Of a stretch of DNA of 64,000 bases, positions 29,656-42,501 are shown one piece after another. Position 1 is the stretch's first letter. The number at the start of each line of letters is the position of its first letter. The stretch covers positions 33,034,201-33,098,200 of the forward strand of contig CM034548.1 in NCBI GenBank assembly GCA_020055645.1, read 5' to 3'. The position numbers and the translations under genes were made by a program. The DNA comes from Tomocerus qinae (lineage: Eukaryota > Arthropoda > Collembola > Entomobryomorpha > Tomoceridae). The notes under the pieces were generated by a model. It was not told the DNA's origin, did not search any database, and saw nothing but the letters and a program-made list of their open reading frames with translations.

Positions 29656-32600
29656 ATTTACTATTCCTTGTTTGAGCTAGCAACATAAGTATGATCATGT
29701 GAAGTAATAATAATATATTTACTGCACTAAATACACTGTTATCTATACAAACCGAGGTTAACCTTATTTTAATTTTGTTGTAGATTTAAACGTTAAGTAC
29801 TTTAACACAATTCACCAGAAACGATGTCACTAAATGGCACGCTATATAGCTTAAGTTATATAACCATATACATTCGAGAAGTTATACCTTCATTGTAAAG
29901 GGCACTGGGTAAGACAATCAGTCATAGGATCTGAGGATCTGGTCATTTTGGAGGACTGGATAATAGTTAACACCAAATTTGGAAACTGGTATCTACATAC
30001 CGGGATAGAATATTTACAATTACTTTACGTTACATCTTATTTTGCTTAGTTAATCATTATACCAAAGTAGGAAGTATATTTTACAGAAAATATAACTTTT
30101 TAGTATACGATATAGTGGAAGATTGGTGCAGGCATTATAGTAGCAGAAGATTTAATTGCTCATCATTCAAAGTTTAAGTTCAAATTTGTAGATAGACGCT
30201 AGTTCGATCTATTTGATGTTGCCAATCCAAATTAAAAACTTAAGCACATTGTTCAGATGTGAAAGTTTTTGAGCATATGATTGATTGTGCAATCGGGGTA
30301 AAGTCAAGTGCTAATGTATTGCTTAAGTTGCATCAGTATCAAAATGTATCACTATCAGAACATGAAAGTATTTATGCTTTACTGTTCCTTATCAAATTGT
30401 AAATGATGTGAAGAGACAATGCTGTGATTGGGAAATAATCTATTTATATTAATACTACTGGTATTATACCTGCTAAGCTATAAAGACATGGAATAATTGT
30501 ACTAGTATAGAGCTGGGACTTTTTAAAGTAGCGACATTATTACCTTTAACCTGCAATTGTTTGATTTCAATCACTGAATGTAAATATTTTAGCTTGAAAT
30601 GCACAGGCATGCACAAATGAACATACATCATTTATTCTCCCTGGATAAAAGGAGATAATAATAATTACGGTTGAGATCCCAAACAAATCTGGTCTTGTAA
30701 ACATTTATTGTAGGCACTACAATTGATAGAACGATTTATATACCAAGGTGTTTCTATATCTTATTCTAAATTGCATATAGTAGATTATTTATCTAACTAC
30801 ATATTATATACTATAGTTACATACATGCAATACTATATAGCTACAGGTACAGCGAAACAGTCAAGAACTCTTGTTACATTGAATCATGAACTGAAAAAAT
30901 AGTCGTTGTAGTCGTCAACATCAAGTGGAGTCAAGGATTAGATTTGCATATTCAAATTATTTTCTTACTTCACACATTAAAGCACTTTAAATACGTATGT
31001 GTGCCGTAGTCAATGCCATTTCATGGGTACCTACTATACCTATCATTACTTGCGTACCATCATGCAACTGCATCACGATTACGTAACATACTTGATAATA
31101 TGACAAATTACAAAATCAGTTTGTATTCACTATACAACTAGACGACTATGATCTGTCGAGTTGAGACACAATCCTGTATTTCCGTTTATTGTTGCACATA
31201 TTATAAAACAGTCCTAGTCAAAATATGGAATATTAATAAAATTACACTTGAATGAACTAAATTTAAACGGAGTAATAAATGTTTAATGTGTACCTAGCTA
31301 ATTATTTACTATTACAAGAATGTATTTAATTTCCCAATGTAATTTTATGTTATTGCTATCTGAAAGGAAGTTGTCAATAAGAATTGATTAATGGAAATAC
31401 ATTTTGTTGTGAACAATACGGAAGTAGACGCAGACCAGACCAGTTCTTATCGCTAAGAACGCAATTTCTCATGATGCAATCGCGAATAATACTAAGATTG
31501 ATGGAATTGATAATGCAAGTTATCAATAATTCAATAAAGTGTGTATGGAGACATTAACTATTTAAATATGCGTATAAATTTCTTAGTGAGCGTAGGAAAT
31601 CTAGTATAGTGTAGTAATGCTATAGATCCAGTTGCATATAGATTAGTGTGTTAATTTCAATACAAATTAGATCTAGGAGCAGATATTTATAGTTACAAGT
31701 CAAAACAGGTCTTTTATATAGCTTTTCTTGAATGTCCTTTATCTATAATATTATAGTGTACATTCTAATAACTTCACCATTAAGTAGCTATTTGTTAACA
31801 TTTATAATACTATCGGTATAACATGACATTGTATGACAAGTCAAACGGTTATTATCACATTGTATGTATCACAAAGTGCATACTTAACTCATTTACTAGT
31901 AGAAGTGGTTCAATGAATTACAATGTACAAATTGTCAGTAGCTTTGAATGATCTCTAATAATATTGCTATTGAGAAATCTATAAAAAATACATAAAACAT
32001 TTCAAGGACGTTAAATGCCCTTAGATCAAGTCCGTTCCACATAGATGTGAGACAAAAAAATCAAATAAACACATGAAGTAACATTATACATATAAATAAA
32101 AATTATTCTTCCCTGCCTAAATAGTATTTCATATTTCGTGTATGGCGATATTCCAAATTTAAAAGGCTTTTACACGTCATATTTTGTCGATCATTATATA
32201 TAATTCGGAAATAAATAGAATATTATGTGCCTGAGAATAAACGATCTCACGTTTGTTTGCAGCTACTTATAGAATAAATCCGTTTATATATTACTATAAG
32301 TAATGCAAAATAGGCTCATAATATTATGGACTTGTCTTTGTATACATGTAAAAATGCAAAAACCAGTCGTAAGGCTTCCTATTATAGAATTAGCAAAAGA
32401 ATCTACAGACATATCATGAAGTAGATATAGTATCGTGTTGGATACTGAACATGATAAGGTCAACACGGTCGACTTTCTTCGTCGTATTTTTAGTCACAAA
32501 ATGCATTATACTATTTAATTGAAGGATGCAAATATAAATAGCAGTACTACAACATCACACACAAATCAAGTTCTGGGTCATTTTGTAAAAAGAATAAAAC

Positions 32601-35266
32601 AGGCTTATTAATTTAATATAGTAGTACCTTGTACTTAGAACTTGCTACACTTTGTTGTATCTCTCATGTAGTTAAATGTTGCACTATATATAGGTACTTT
32701 TCCATAAAGAAATTAATCTGGATATATCAATTATATATCAAAATCAAAATTCAACCCTTATAACCATTTCAAGTATGAAAACTTCCAACTACAATTAAAG
32801 TATATAAGGCTTTTTAAAAATTTAAACACATCTGACAGTTTGGTGATTGTCATCTGAAGTATATAGTGATATTACTATTCAGGATTATATACATAAATGT
32901 CCCTCTTCAACCATAACCCATTATTCCTCATTTTTATATTTATTAATATAAGCGTTTTGTATCATTGCGCACTGGATTATGATTATCATCACTACTAATA
33001 TTATATTATACAAACTAACAACGTAAAAACCAACAAGTACCTATTATAAGTATTTTACAATTTTTATAGCGACTATATAGTACAGAGATGATAGTAAATG
33101 TAACCAGTGATAATAGTAATCGTTGTACATTGTTAAAAAAATTCTCGCTATAGTGAACTGTGATATTTACAGCAGTCTGTTTGGCTTTGTTGGTAACGTT
33201 TGTCTATTTCATTTTAACCTTGTCAATTTCAAGGTAAATGTCGATATGTGTGAAAGTATACAACAAAATGCGCACACGCTATATCAATTTGTTTAGTGGA
33301 GATAGAAACACCTTTATTGTACATTGTATCGTGGAATATAAAATACAATTGTACCAACAACTTTTTAAAATACTAAATCACATAATGTTCATGCTATAGA
33401 GTTCAAGTATATACCATATTTAATGTATTTTGATACTCATTCATTATGTTGACTACAACATACACATTTGTGTATCTAGGTGCTTCTGTAGTTAGGTACA
33501 AGATTTACATGTCTGTCATATGCAGCGTATAAAGATGCCTGCCGGTATCATTATACATGCTCATCCTCACTTCAAAGTATTCACTGTCCATTTCCATGCA
33601 CTCAAGTAATGTTTCTAACTGACTCAAATCTAGCATGTAATTATTGAGCTACATACGCAGAAGTTCTAGTGTGATGCTTAAGGTAAAATTTACAATTCAA
33701 CTGGAAGCAGTGGTGCTAATTGCTATTCCTACTACATGAAGGATATGTACTGCCAAAAACAGCAGTTATTAAAGTTGTATTAGAATTGTTGTCCAAATTA
33801 ATTTGAAATGCTTTTTATTTAGAGTAAAATATTTAAAAGAATCATATTCAGAGTGAATATTATTAAATACATCACACTGTCTCAAAAGTTAAGAAGATTC
33901 TAAGAAATCGCCGACTACAAGCAGATTACTAGGAAAAACATGGTCCAGCAAAAGCATTTCCTGTTTTCTTCTATAAATAGTCTGAATAATAAATGACTAT
34001 ACATTGAGATTTTTAACAAGAAGCAGAGACGGCGTTGGTTAATGGATGAAAAATAGAAAAGTGTCTCTTTACGTAATGGCGAACAGCGGCTCATTAGATG
34101 TGAACATATACTTTAGGAGTGGAAATACTGCACTTTTATGATGCTCAAGCTCCGGTATGCGGTTAAAAGAGTCTCTTCGGGCCGTGCCACATTTCAGAGT
34201 AAATAGGTCAGCACAGTCAGCAGTCGCATTTGCATCAGGTTTACTGTTTACTACTAGCAGAGCTTCTATGTACTACTATATTATTTTCTCACTTGGAAAT
34301 GCTATTATCTTCGTCATTATTATATTAATCTCCTTCAAAGTTGGGACGTAAACCAAACCACCATATCCCATTTAGTGAGAATAAAACTTAAGATTGGCTT
34401 GGGAATGAGATTTTTTGGGAGTATTCTTGACGGTATATCAACAAAGGGTTGTAAATTAAACGACAATTTTTTGCGCGCTGAGATTCTTATATATAAGAGT
34501 AGGAAAAAACTCTCAAATACGATTTGAGCAGTTTCAAAAATTGGACAGCGTTGTGACAACTCATTCAAAAGAAGACACTTTTATTGAGGGCACATTTTCG
34601 AGATTTTTGTAATATATTGATTCAAAACCAGACATTGAAATTATTTTTAAAAACTTCGTTCTCATGCGCCCTAGAAAGAAAGATGTAGATTCTGAATATG
34701 ACATCTATAACTGTATCACTTGTACAGGTGACCTGTACTAGTATCTATCCGAAACAACAAGCCAGCCTTAATGCATATAAAACTAAAATTGCAGACTATT
34801 TTTAAGGATTTTGTAAAATAGCAAAAATATTGTAAAATGTTGGCTTATTGATGAAAACTATAGGAATGATATCTTACATATCTTAGCAATGGGAATTGGG
34901 ATTTAGAGTTTAAATTGGTAAGTAATTTCTTTAATTCAGTTTAATTAAAAAAATCTGCAGACGACATTTATTCGTTCATCTACTTATTTAATCACATTCC
35001 ATTTTCTATTGCTTTCTAGTTTATTCGTAAAACAATCATGCTTGTATGAACATTCTCCGTAAGTCGTTACCAACCAATAAAGTTGAAAGTTGCGAAGAAA
35101 AGTAGAGTAAATCTGTTTTGAATTTAGTTCACTCGGTTGAAGCTTGTATTTTCAATTTCTGGATACATAGGAATATTTCTAGAAATTGGAGTCTTTTGTA
35201 TAGTAGCAGAACAAATAAAGCAGTTCAATGCACACACTTCTAGATATACAACTTCGATTTATTGAC

Positions 35267-35282
35267 CTACTACTACTACTAC
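35267..35282. repeat. (CTA)n microsatellite
   Basis: Five CTA trinucleotides in a row. Confidence 0.85.
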
Positions 35283-36443
35283 AGCATGTTCATAATACCA
35301 AAATCAAACAATGCATCAGATTTGGAACTCGTCTCCGTATTCCCCATACACTAACCAAGTTGAATTAGATAGAAGTATCTTATAGTCATATAGTAATACG
35401 AAACGAATGCTAATGCAAAGTCAGAGGGTGGTGAAAAACATGTATTTCTGGTTTATACTCCACCCATGGAAAAAATAATTCTTATATCGAAAATAAATTG
35501 GGTATAAATAAATAAATGGAATCACATCTCAAAAATGTATTTATTTTAATCCTATGTTCAAAGGCTGAAACCCAGAAAATGAAAGAACCAATTCTCAAAT
35601 AATGATTTCAATGGATGTCGTAAAATAGAGTTTTGCAATATTCGTAACCATATAGCTAAAGAAGGTAAGTACTTGTGAGCGAACAATAGTTCTCCCTTCC
35701 AGAGCCTGTATTTTTCCATTAGGACTTTTCTTGTGCACCTACAAGGATGTAAAAGGCTTACAGGTATTGATTTTGGAAATAAAGAGTAGGGTAGACATGG
35801 GCCCTGTCAGTCGTCCAGTTCTCTATCTCCCATCTCATCCATCTATCTATTCTACAATTCAAACTGGGAGGACGACTCGGAGAAAGAAGGTGCAGAAGCT
35901 GTAAAAAAACAGTGAGACGCAAAGGCTTTCTATTGTGGAATATTTGACGTGCGTACACAACTTAGAGTGAAAGAGTCATGAGGAGGAGCGTGGGAGTAGC
36001 TACGAGAATGATGCATACAGTGACAGCACAGAAAGCATTAAAATATGCGTAGAAACTCGAGACTATTTTGCATCTACATCACCAAGTGTTTGTAATTTGC
36101 AGTTTAAAGAAGCAATAGCGTCTTAGAAGCCAAAAAACTACTATGGGATATACTGCTTTTATGTTTAATTGTCTTATCAAATTAATTTTAGCTTTCCTAG
36201 TCCCACACTTACTGACGTCATCTGGCTAAGTCAAAATACTCTAGTAATACAGGCATATATATATAGAGTTGATTGAATTGTCTATCTGTACATTTCAATT
36301 ATGATCATTTGTGTACATATGCCCTCCTAAGTCAGCCAAGCTATATCAAGCATACTAATTTGTGTAATGTTGGGAGACAACCAATTAATCTACATATTAG
36401 TGCACCACAAACTCATCCATCTGTAGCTGCATGAATATTTTAA

Positions 36444-36480
36444 TAACTATAATGCACATAATAATATAATATTATAGTTA
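36444..36480. repeat. Short inverted repeat (hairpin)
   Basis: TAACTATAAT at 36444-36453 pairs exactly with ATTATAGTTA at 36471-36480 around a 17-nt AT-rich loop. Confidence 0.6.
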
Positions 36481-37737
36481 CTACTTACACGTCATAAACA
36501 TTCGCTTGTTGTTCTATTTCCTCCTCTCCTTCAAATGAGTAAAGGAAATTTATGTCACCATGATTATAACTTAAGTTTTCCACATTTCTGGTGACAAACC
36601 CAAGTTTACTTAATAAAACATTTGACAACTACTGCATCCCTCTAAAGTTAGGTTTCTAGTTTCCCAATCTGTCATCTCTATGGAACGAGAGACTGTCATT
36701 TTAGTTTCCATTCAACTCTCCTGGATTATAGCATTAGTAAGACGTCACAAGCGTTAATATAATCAGTGTATAAAGTGTAGAATGAGATTCCTTCTAAATG
36801 TATATCTAATACATTATATAACGTCATAGAATACAAGTATAAAACAAGTTCTCAGTATTTTGGGTATATTTAGTTTGATATTAAATCCAGTTTCACTAAT
36901 TTGGTTTTGGTTCGAGATAGTAATACTAGTGAGAGTAAGCAATTGAAAATAACACCTTTGCATATAGGAAAATAGCATGAGTGGGCACATTGAGTGAAAG
37001 TCACGTTCCTAAAATTCCGATGAAAGCTCGGTTATTACTATCTGATTGTCCCGACGTCCGTCAGTCATGTGTACTCAGAATAGGAGAAATTTCTTGGAAT
37101 AAGCATGTAATTACGAATGCACTCGGGAAACATAGCTTTCAATATTCAATTGAGATGCAGTACATGTCAGAGAATAATAAAATCTAAGATCTAACGCATG
37201 CAATAGGATATAATTCTGTAGTCACTCTGCCGGTAAACACGTAAAGAATCGGAGTACAATTGCAGTGTATAAACCCCCGAAGAGTGGGCAAAAATGTTCC
37301 GAGGACAGTAGAGCTTTTCAGCGTGTAGTAGGAGAACATGAAGTCAGCACTTTTGCGTAGGCGCCGGCAAACACAGGCTCAATCCGAATATTTAGTGTGC
37401 CATTGTAAGAAACGCTTAAAAGTATAACGTTGTTGGGTAAAGTTTTGGTTGGAATGAACGTGTAGCAAGGTCGTACGTTGCTTGAAATATGTGAGACCCA
37501 GACAGTAACGTACAGCTAACATCTACTTCCTAATGATCACCAGCCAACGCAAGGAACGGTGTAGATTGAATGCAATTTAATAAGAGTTTGTGCCAATAGA
37601 AATTCTACTACGGAGGAAAATGAGTCAGAGTTCGCACAACAAAACGGTTGCGTCAATGCTATTCCTTGTGTAAGCACATAATATTTACATACATACATAA
37701 ACACAAAACCCACTACACTGCTCTACTAATCAATCAC

Positions 37738-37762
37738 TATAAATAGCGGGTAGCTATTTATA
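37738..37762. promoter_or_regulatory. Palindromic TATA element
   Basis: TATAAATAGC and GCTATTTATA form a perfect 10-bp inverted repeat around GGGTA, so a consensus TATAAATA box faces both ways. On the plus strand it lies 70 nt upstream of an ATG with a 50-codon frame (37808-37960). Core-promoter function is an inference from the motif alone. Confidence 0.35.
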
Positions 37763-37807
37763 CCCCATTTGCAATTTGCATCAAATTTCTCATCACACAT
37801 AGCGCCT

Positions 37808-37960
37808 ATGTCTATTCATCCTGTTTCTAAATATTTTGGCACTTTGGACGGGAGAAGTTCATCGGGAGTTACACTTATTTATTTTAAAGGTGCTACAGAA
37901 GTAGCATCATTAATTAGAAGGGATCTTATTGAAAGAGGATCATTAGTTTTTTTGTTGTGA
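37808..37960 (+). CDS. Small ORF downstream of TATA element, unknown product
   Basis: An ATG opens 50 codons (starting MSIHPVSKYFG) and ends in TGA at 37958-37960. The frame is also open upstream to 37769. The composition is mixed and not low-complexity, and a consensus TATA box lies 70 nt upstream. No family is recognised, and no splice partner was found. Chance ORFs of 60 codons are common in this window, so the TATA context is the only reason to list it. Confidence 0.2.
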   Translation: MSIHPVSKYFGTLDGRSSSGVTLIYFKGATEVASLIRRDLIERGSLVFLL

Positions 37961-40900
37961 AGCTAAGGACTGGGGATATATTTTGAAGAGTGAAGAGAGA
38001 CATTAGAGAGAGAAGTCATTAAGGGTGCTATTGTTAGTTTTGTGAGGAAGTATTTGTGTAGATGCGGATTATATCTAGAGCATCGGAGTGTGTGGTGTCT
38101 GGAAAATTGATGGAAGAGAAATGCAAGAAAATTGCAGAGTAAGAGGAAGTTATGAAGGAAGGAGAGGGCTAGCCAAGTGTGCCATTCTGCCATTGAATAG
38201 CAGGGCAAGATATGGCTCCCAGTTTTTGGCAGTGGAAAGAAGATGAAATCAGTGCGACCCGACCCCGAGCCAAGCCACACCAATCACAACAAGCAAAAGT
38301 ATTCAAGCTAGGCAGATCAGGCCATGGCCATTACACCCAGAGCCTAATAATCATAGAGATACTTGTGTATACTATTTAATAATAAAGACTCCAAATGCAG
38401 TGGGGAAACTCAACGCATTGCATAGTCATCCAATATATTTAGTCGAAATGTTAAAGGGTAAAGGGAAATTCAGAGCAATTCCACGTATTACACTTTTAGG
38501 AGATGTTCCGTGTCGTTTTTGGATGGTTCTTATATTTAGATCGCTGTACCGTATATGTAGTATCTGTCTATCTGCGGTCTATGCACATCTTAGAAAGAAA
38601 GTAAGAGGCAAGGGTAGTTGCGTTGTGTTAGGTGTTCTTCATACTACTATTACATAATATTATGTATGTAGTGTAAGGATGTCGAGGACAGCGATAGATG
38701 CTGGGCACAATGCTATATGAATACTACGATCACTATAGTCTTCCTGAAAAAATGAAACGGAGAGCACGTGTAGACTTGAGCCCTGTTGCCGCTGCAGGCT
38801 ACAACTTGAATTAAGTCACACGGAAAACCCGACAGAATAGTCTCCAGTGTAATTCAAGGCAACTCGGATCGGATCAATCCCGGCTTTCCGTTTTCCTTTC
38901 GGTTCGGCCACACTCACAATGGAGCAGTCGTCAGGAGATAGTAAGGAGTAGTAGTAAGTAGAGTAGAATGGAGCATTCTGCAGAAATACTTGTGTCGGGC
39001 TCTCAAACGAGAATACGCGTCAGTCTTCTGTGCATTTTCAATTTCAATGCAACTCCTACTCTTTCACGACGTACACACACAAGTAAAGTAAACCACACGA
39101 TTCACCATCGCATGTTCTATATATACCCCAATCTTTCTATATATAGAATATAATATTAACATCGCATCTTGTATCTCTACTATTACCACTACCTATAATA
39201 TTACCTACTCAAAATACAAATTACTACAATCCATTGCCTTCCTAAGTAGTAGATGCCAATCTCATGGCGAGCTATACTGAACTTTATATTTGATAGACAA
39301 AACTTATTATTCCTTCACAAATTGCATTATGAGGACGAAGAGCAACTTCACCAAACTCTCTTTATACACGCAAATGCTCCCAATATCTACTTAGAATACT
39401 AATATCATTATTCTCAACGTGAATGGTGTGAATTTACGTCTGTTACTTTTAACACCACTCCAATGGATTTGATTTGACACCCCAATACGTGACGTACATG
39501 TCTAATAAATATATTTACGTAAACACAAACCCATTTCAAAAATCATGTCATCCAGACCTGGGAAATATTTCCAGAGGACGTACTACCACTCAAAAGTAAT
39601 CAAAATCAAAAACTCATTCTGAAAGTGCAATAGTATAGCATAGCAATATATACGGAATTCTATTAGTACACACATTTAGAGCGTGGAGGAAAAGTTGGTC
39701 AATACGGTAGTTTGTTTCGGGGAATGTTAAACCTGACTCTCACTGACTGATCGTGAGCTTTTTGCGTTCTTCATATCTCACCATCATCACTCAAATCATT
39801 TTACAAGCATTCATCCTTTTGCACATGCTTACTCACACCACTCGATGCATTTCCTATGGAAATAAAATATTTCCCAGAAAACATTATGCATGTAATATCT
39901 ACTTATTTTCTGGCTTATGTTCCTCCTACGTCATAAAGGGCACATCTATCTCCACCCTAAGCACACAATGAAAGGAGTACGAAATTCTGTAACAAACTCG
40001 AAACAATTTTACTCAGAGAAAGTTACATAAGGCAAGTAATAACAGGAGAAACAAACTTGTGCTTTCTTTAGTAATTGCATTGCCACCCACATTCGAAGAC
40101 AATTTCAGAATGTCAAACTTTACGTCTTAAGTATATCCAGGTGCCTACTTAGTACATTTAGCCGTATATATAAAAAGATATATAAACTCCATTTTTCTGT
40201 AAGGCTGCGTCTGATTTGTAAATCAAGGAGTCTTCAAATCCAACTCTGTACGCATGTAGGGATAGATAATTTATTTGGACATGCACCTTACTCAAAAGAA
40301 AAGCAACCAACTAGGCAATCTACATAACGTTCGCTTGTTGTGTTCCGTGTCTACAAATCCAGCAGGCTCTACAACCACATGTCCTTAATATAGGAAATAA
40401 ATGCCAGGCGAATAATCCTTCAGAAGAATTTGTGTAGTGACTCCTAGCTACCCACGCACACATATCTAACTCGTCCGAATACGTTGACGTCCAACTTTGG
40501 ACTAAGGATTCAATGTCTCTCCAGCCTCCTCGCGATGATTCCCTGATGGACTATTCGGATTTTTCTAGTTTACACTCAACCGTCCCTATGGAGTTGGCTC
40601 TGTACATAAAACCTACCATCGCATCCCAACTATCTTCTTTATTACCATGACGTCTTTCTTTCCTGTTATTGTGTAGGTGATTTCTTTTTCTTTCACTTTC
40701 ACAGAGATAATCATCATCATCTTCATACTACTCGATGTGCCCAATCTAAATCCTTTCGCTTCTTTTCTCAATTGAAATAGTACTTTCCCTTATCTTTATG
40801 GCGTGCCTTGGGACCAAAATACCCAAAAATTATCTACTTAGGAACGTCTTTCCCCGAACAACAATAATATCAACGTAGCGGCTATAATTTCGGTAGTCTT

Positions 40901-41687
40901 TTCTACCATTTCTAAATCTGTATTTCCACATCGTCATGTAATCTTCAAACTACTTGACAATTTTATACAGGTACCGATAAGACTGACACAAACGTACTCA
41001 AAACATTGGAACAGTTACACAATAGTAGATATAATGCAAGAGTAGGATCAAGAACCTTTATGTCTGTCTATTTACCACCATCTAAGTGAAGTTAATGACG
41101 CTGAATTAACTTTAGTAGATCAGTTAACTTATCTTCCGTGTCAGATTATGATTTTTTAATGGAATATCCCTATAACAGCAATTTACTGTGATGATACAAT
41201 TCTGTGCGAAATCCTATAGCAATTTCTAAAATTTTCAGACATTTTCGAATTTAAAATGCATCATCCTATTTTCCTAGATTATACCAAACTCTCTATTTTT
41301 AGCTTACAAGTAAATAATAAAGTCAAAAGATAAAGGCAAAATATGGTACTTGGATAGAGTAAAAATAGCATTTAGTTTTAGATATTCAGTTACTACTATT
41401 TAGGATGTTATAATTGATTTTGTGACAGATGAGGCATAGAAGAAAAAATGATATCAGGGATGTCACGTGCATGCTTAAGGATAAGAGTATAGTGTAGCCA
41501 CAATGTAAAAGTGAGTCTAACAATTTTACGTATTCAAGTTCAAGTTGGGTTTTATATTGTCTTGTCATGAATCTTTCCATGAGCCTGGAGCCTAGCTTTA
41601 CATGCACGGGAAGACGGGACAGGAATATTCCCCCTGTGTCAATGAACTTTAGTCGTTCTATAGCAGACACACGTATCAAGAGAATCC
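37961..41687. other. Non-coding tract with slightly higher GC
   Basis: No recognised gene. A CpG-rich patch at about 38780-38960 ends in an ATG (38919) followed by ten codons, with a GTAAGG donor-like sequence overlapping the frame. A 45-codon ORF lies at 40513-40650. Neither matches a known family. Confidence 0.4.
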
Positions 41688-41697
41688 CTTCGCCATG
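41688..41697 (+). repeat. Left copy of 10-bp target-site duplication
   Basis: CTTCGCCATG directly precedes the fold-back element at 41698. The same ten bases recur at 42492-42501 on its right side. Confidence 0.75.
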
Positions 41698-42492
41698 GTA
41701 TCAACCTAATACCCCCCGAGTTCGAATACCCCCCCTATTCGAATACCCCTCCGTCCTACTACTTCCCCGCCTACTACCCCCCGGGTCGATTAGCCCCCCG
41801 TTAGACTACTTCCCCGTTACATTACCCCCCGCCCGAAACGATAATAAATAATTGATTTTAATCGTCCACGATGCTATGTAGTAAAGGAAAAACCAGGATA
41901 ATGAAAAATGGTAAAAACGAGATTGGTCACTACTATTAATTACTTGATAATAATTATATTATGTATCTGTAGTTATTAGTAATGCTCACAGTCACAGTGA
42001 TCAAGTGGGCAGGCTTCGTTAACAAATGTACAAAATCTTTACGGAGAAGAAACGGTATCTACCGACAATGGAAACTAAACAACTGCAAATTAAGACTGGG
42101 TGGGTGGGAATCCAATGTAACGGAAATTTTTGTTCTATTCCCCTGTACCAAAAGCAAACTGTTTACTTGTGCATCTACTGTTTTAAAAAACAATTTTAGT
42201 TAAATGTCCAGAGCGGTATGCATTTCTAATAACTACAGATACATAATAATTATTATTAAGTAATTAATAGTAGTGACCAATCTCGTTTTTACCATTTTTC
42301 CTTTACTATATAGCATCGTGGGCGATTAAAATCAATTATTTATTATCGTTTCGGGGCGGGGGGTAATGTAACGGGGAAGTAGTCTAACGGGGGGCTAATC
42401 GAACCGGGAGGTAGTAGGCGGGGAAGTAGTAGGACGGAGGGGTATTCGAATAGGGGGGGGTATTCGAACTCGGGGGGTATTAGGACGTATTC
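41698..42492. mobile_element. Fold-back element with C-rich arms, possibly Mutator-like
   Basis: Left arm about 41698-41985, right arm about 42220-42492, with a 234-bp unique spacer between. The arms are near-identical reverse complements from CCTAATACCCCCCGAG inward; the left arm has about 15 extra bases near 41905. A CTTCGCCATG duplication flanks the element. Target duplications of 9-11 bp with long terminal inverted repeats are the pattern of Mutator-like elements, but no transposase is present, so that class is an inference. The outer ~120 bp of each arm has eight runs of four to seven C (G on the other strand) in otherwise AT-rich DNA. The short frames inside are mirror images, not genes. 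Confidence 0.8.
41709..41832 (+). repeat. C-run cluster (G-quadruplex/i-motif potential)
   Basis: Repeated short phrases such as CTACTTCCCCG and CGAATACCCC place eight C4-C7 runs within about 120 bp. The mirror copy, G-rich on the plus strand, lies at 42352-42482. Confidence 0.65.
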
Positions 42493-42501
42493 TTCGCCAT
42501 G
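42492..42501 (+). repeat. Right copy of 10-bp target-site duplication
   Basis: CTTCGCCATG, identical to 41688-41697. Its first base may belong to either the element or the duplication. Confidence 0.75.

Larger units (their letters stand above)
22855..37737. other. Long non-coding tract
   Basis: About 15 kb with no supported coding exon. It holds a CT microsatellite (28530-28548), a CTA run (35267-35282) and two short hairpins (29618-29655 and 36444-36480). One end may contain the untranslated first exon of the minus-strand SINHCAF gene, but no position can be fixed. Confidence 0.5.

Noticed and set aside
37963..38283. 106-codon minus-strand frame
   Set aside because: Phe/Leu/His-rich translation of a purine-rich plus strand; the bias is explained by base composition.
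40513..40650. 45-codon ORF starting MSLQPPRDDS
   Set aside because: Composition looks somewhat protein-like, but it is too short, has no homologue recognised and no clear splice sites.
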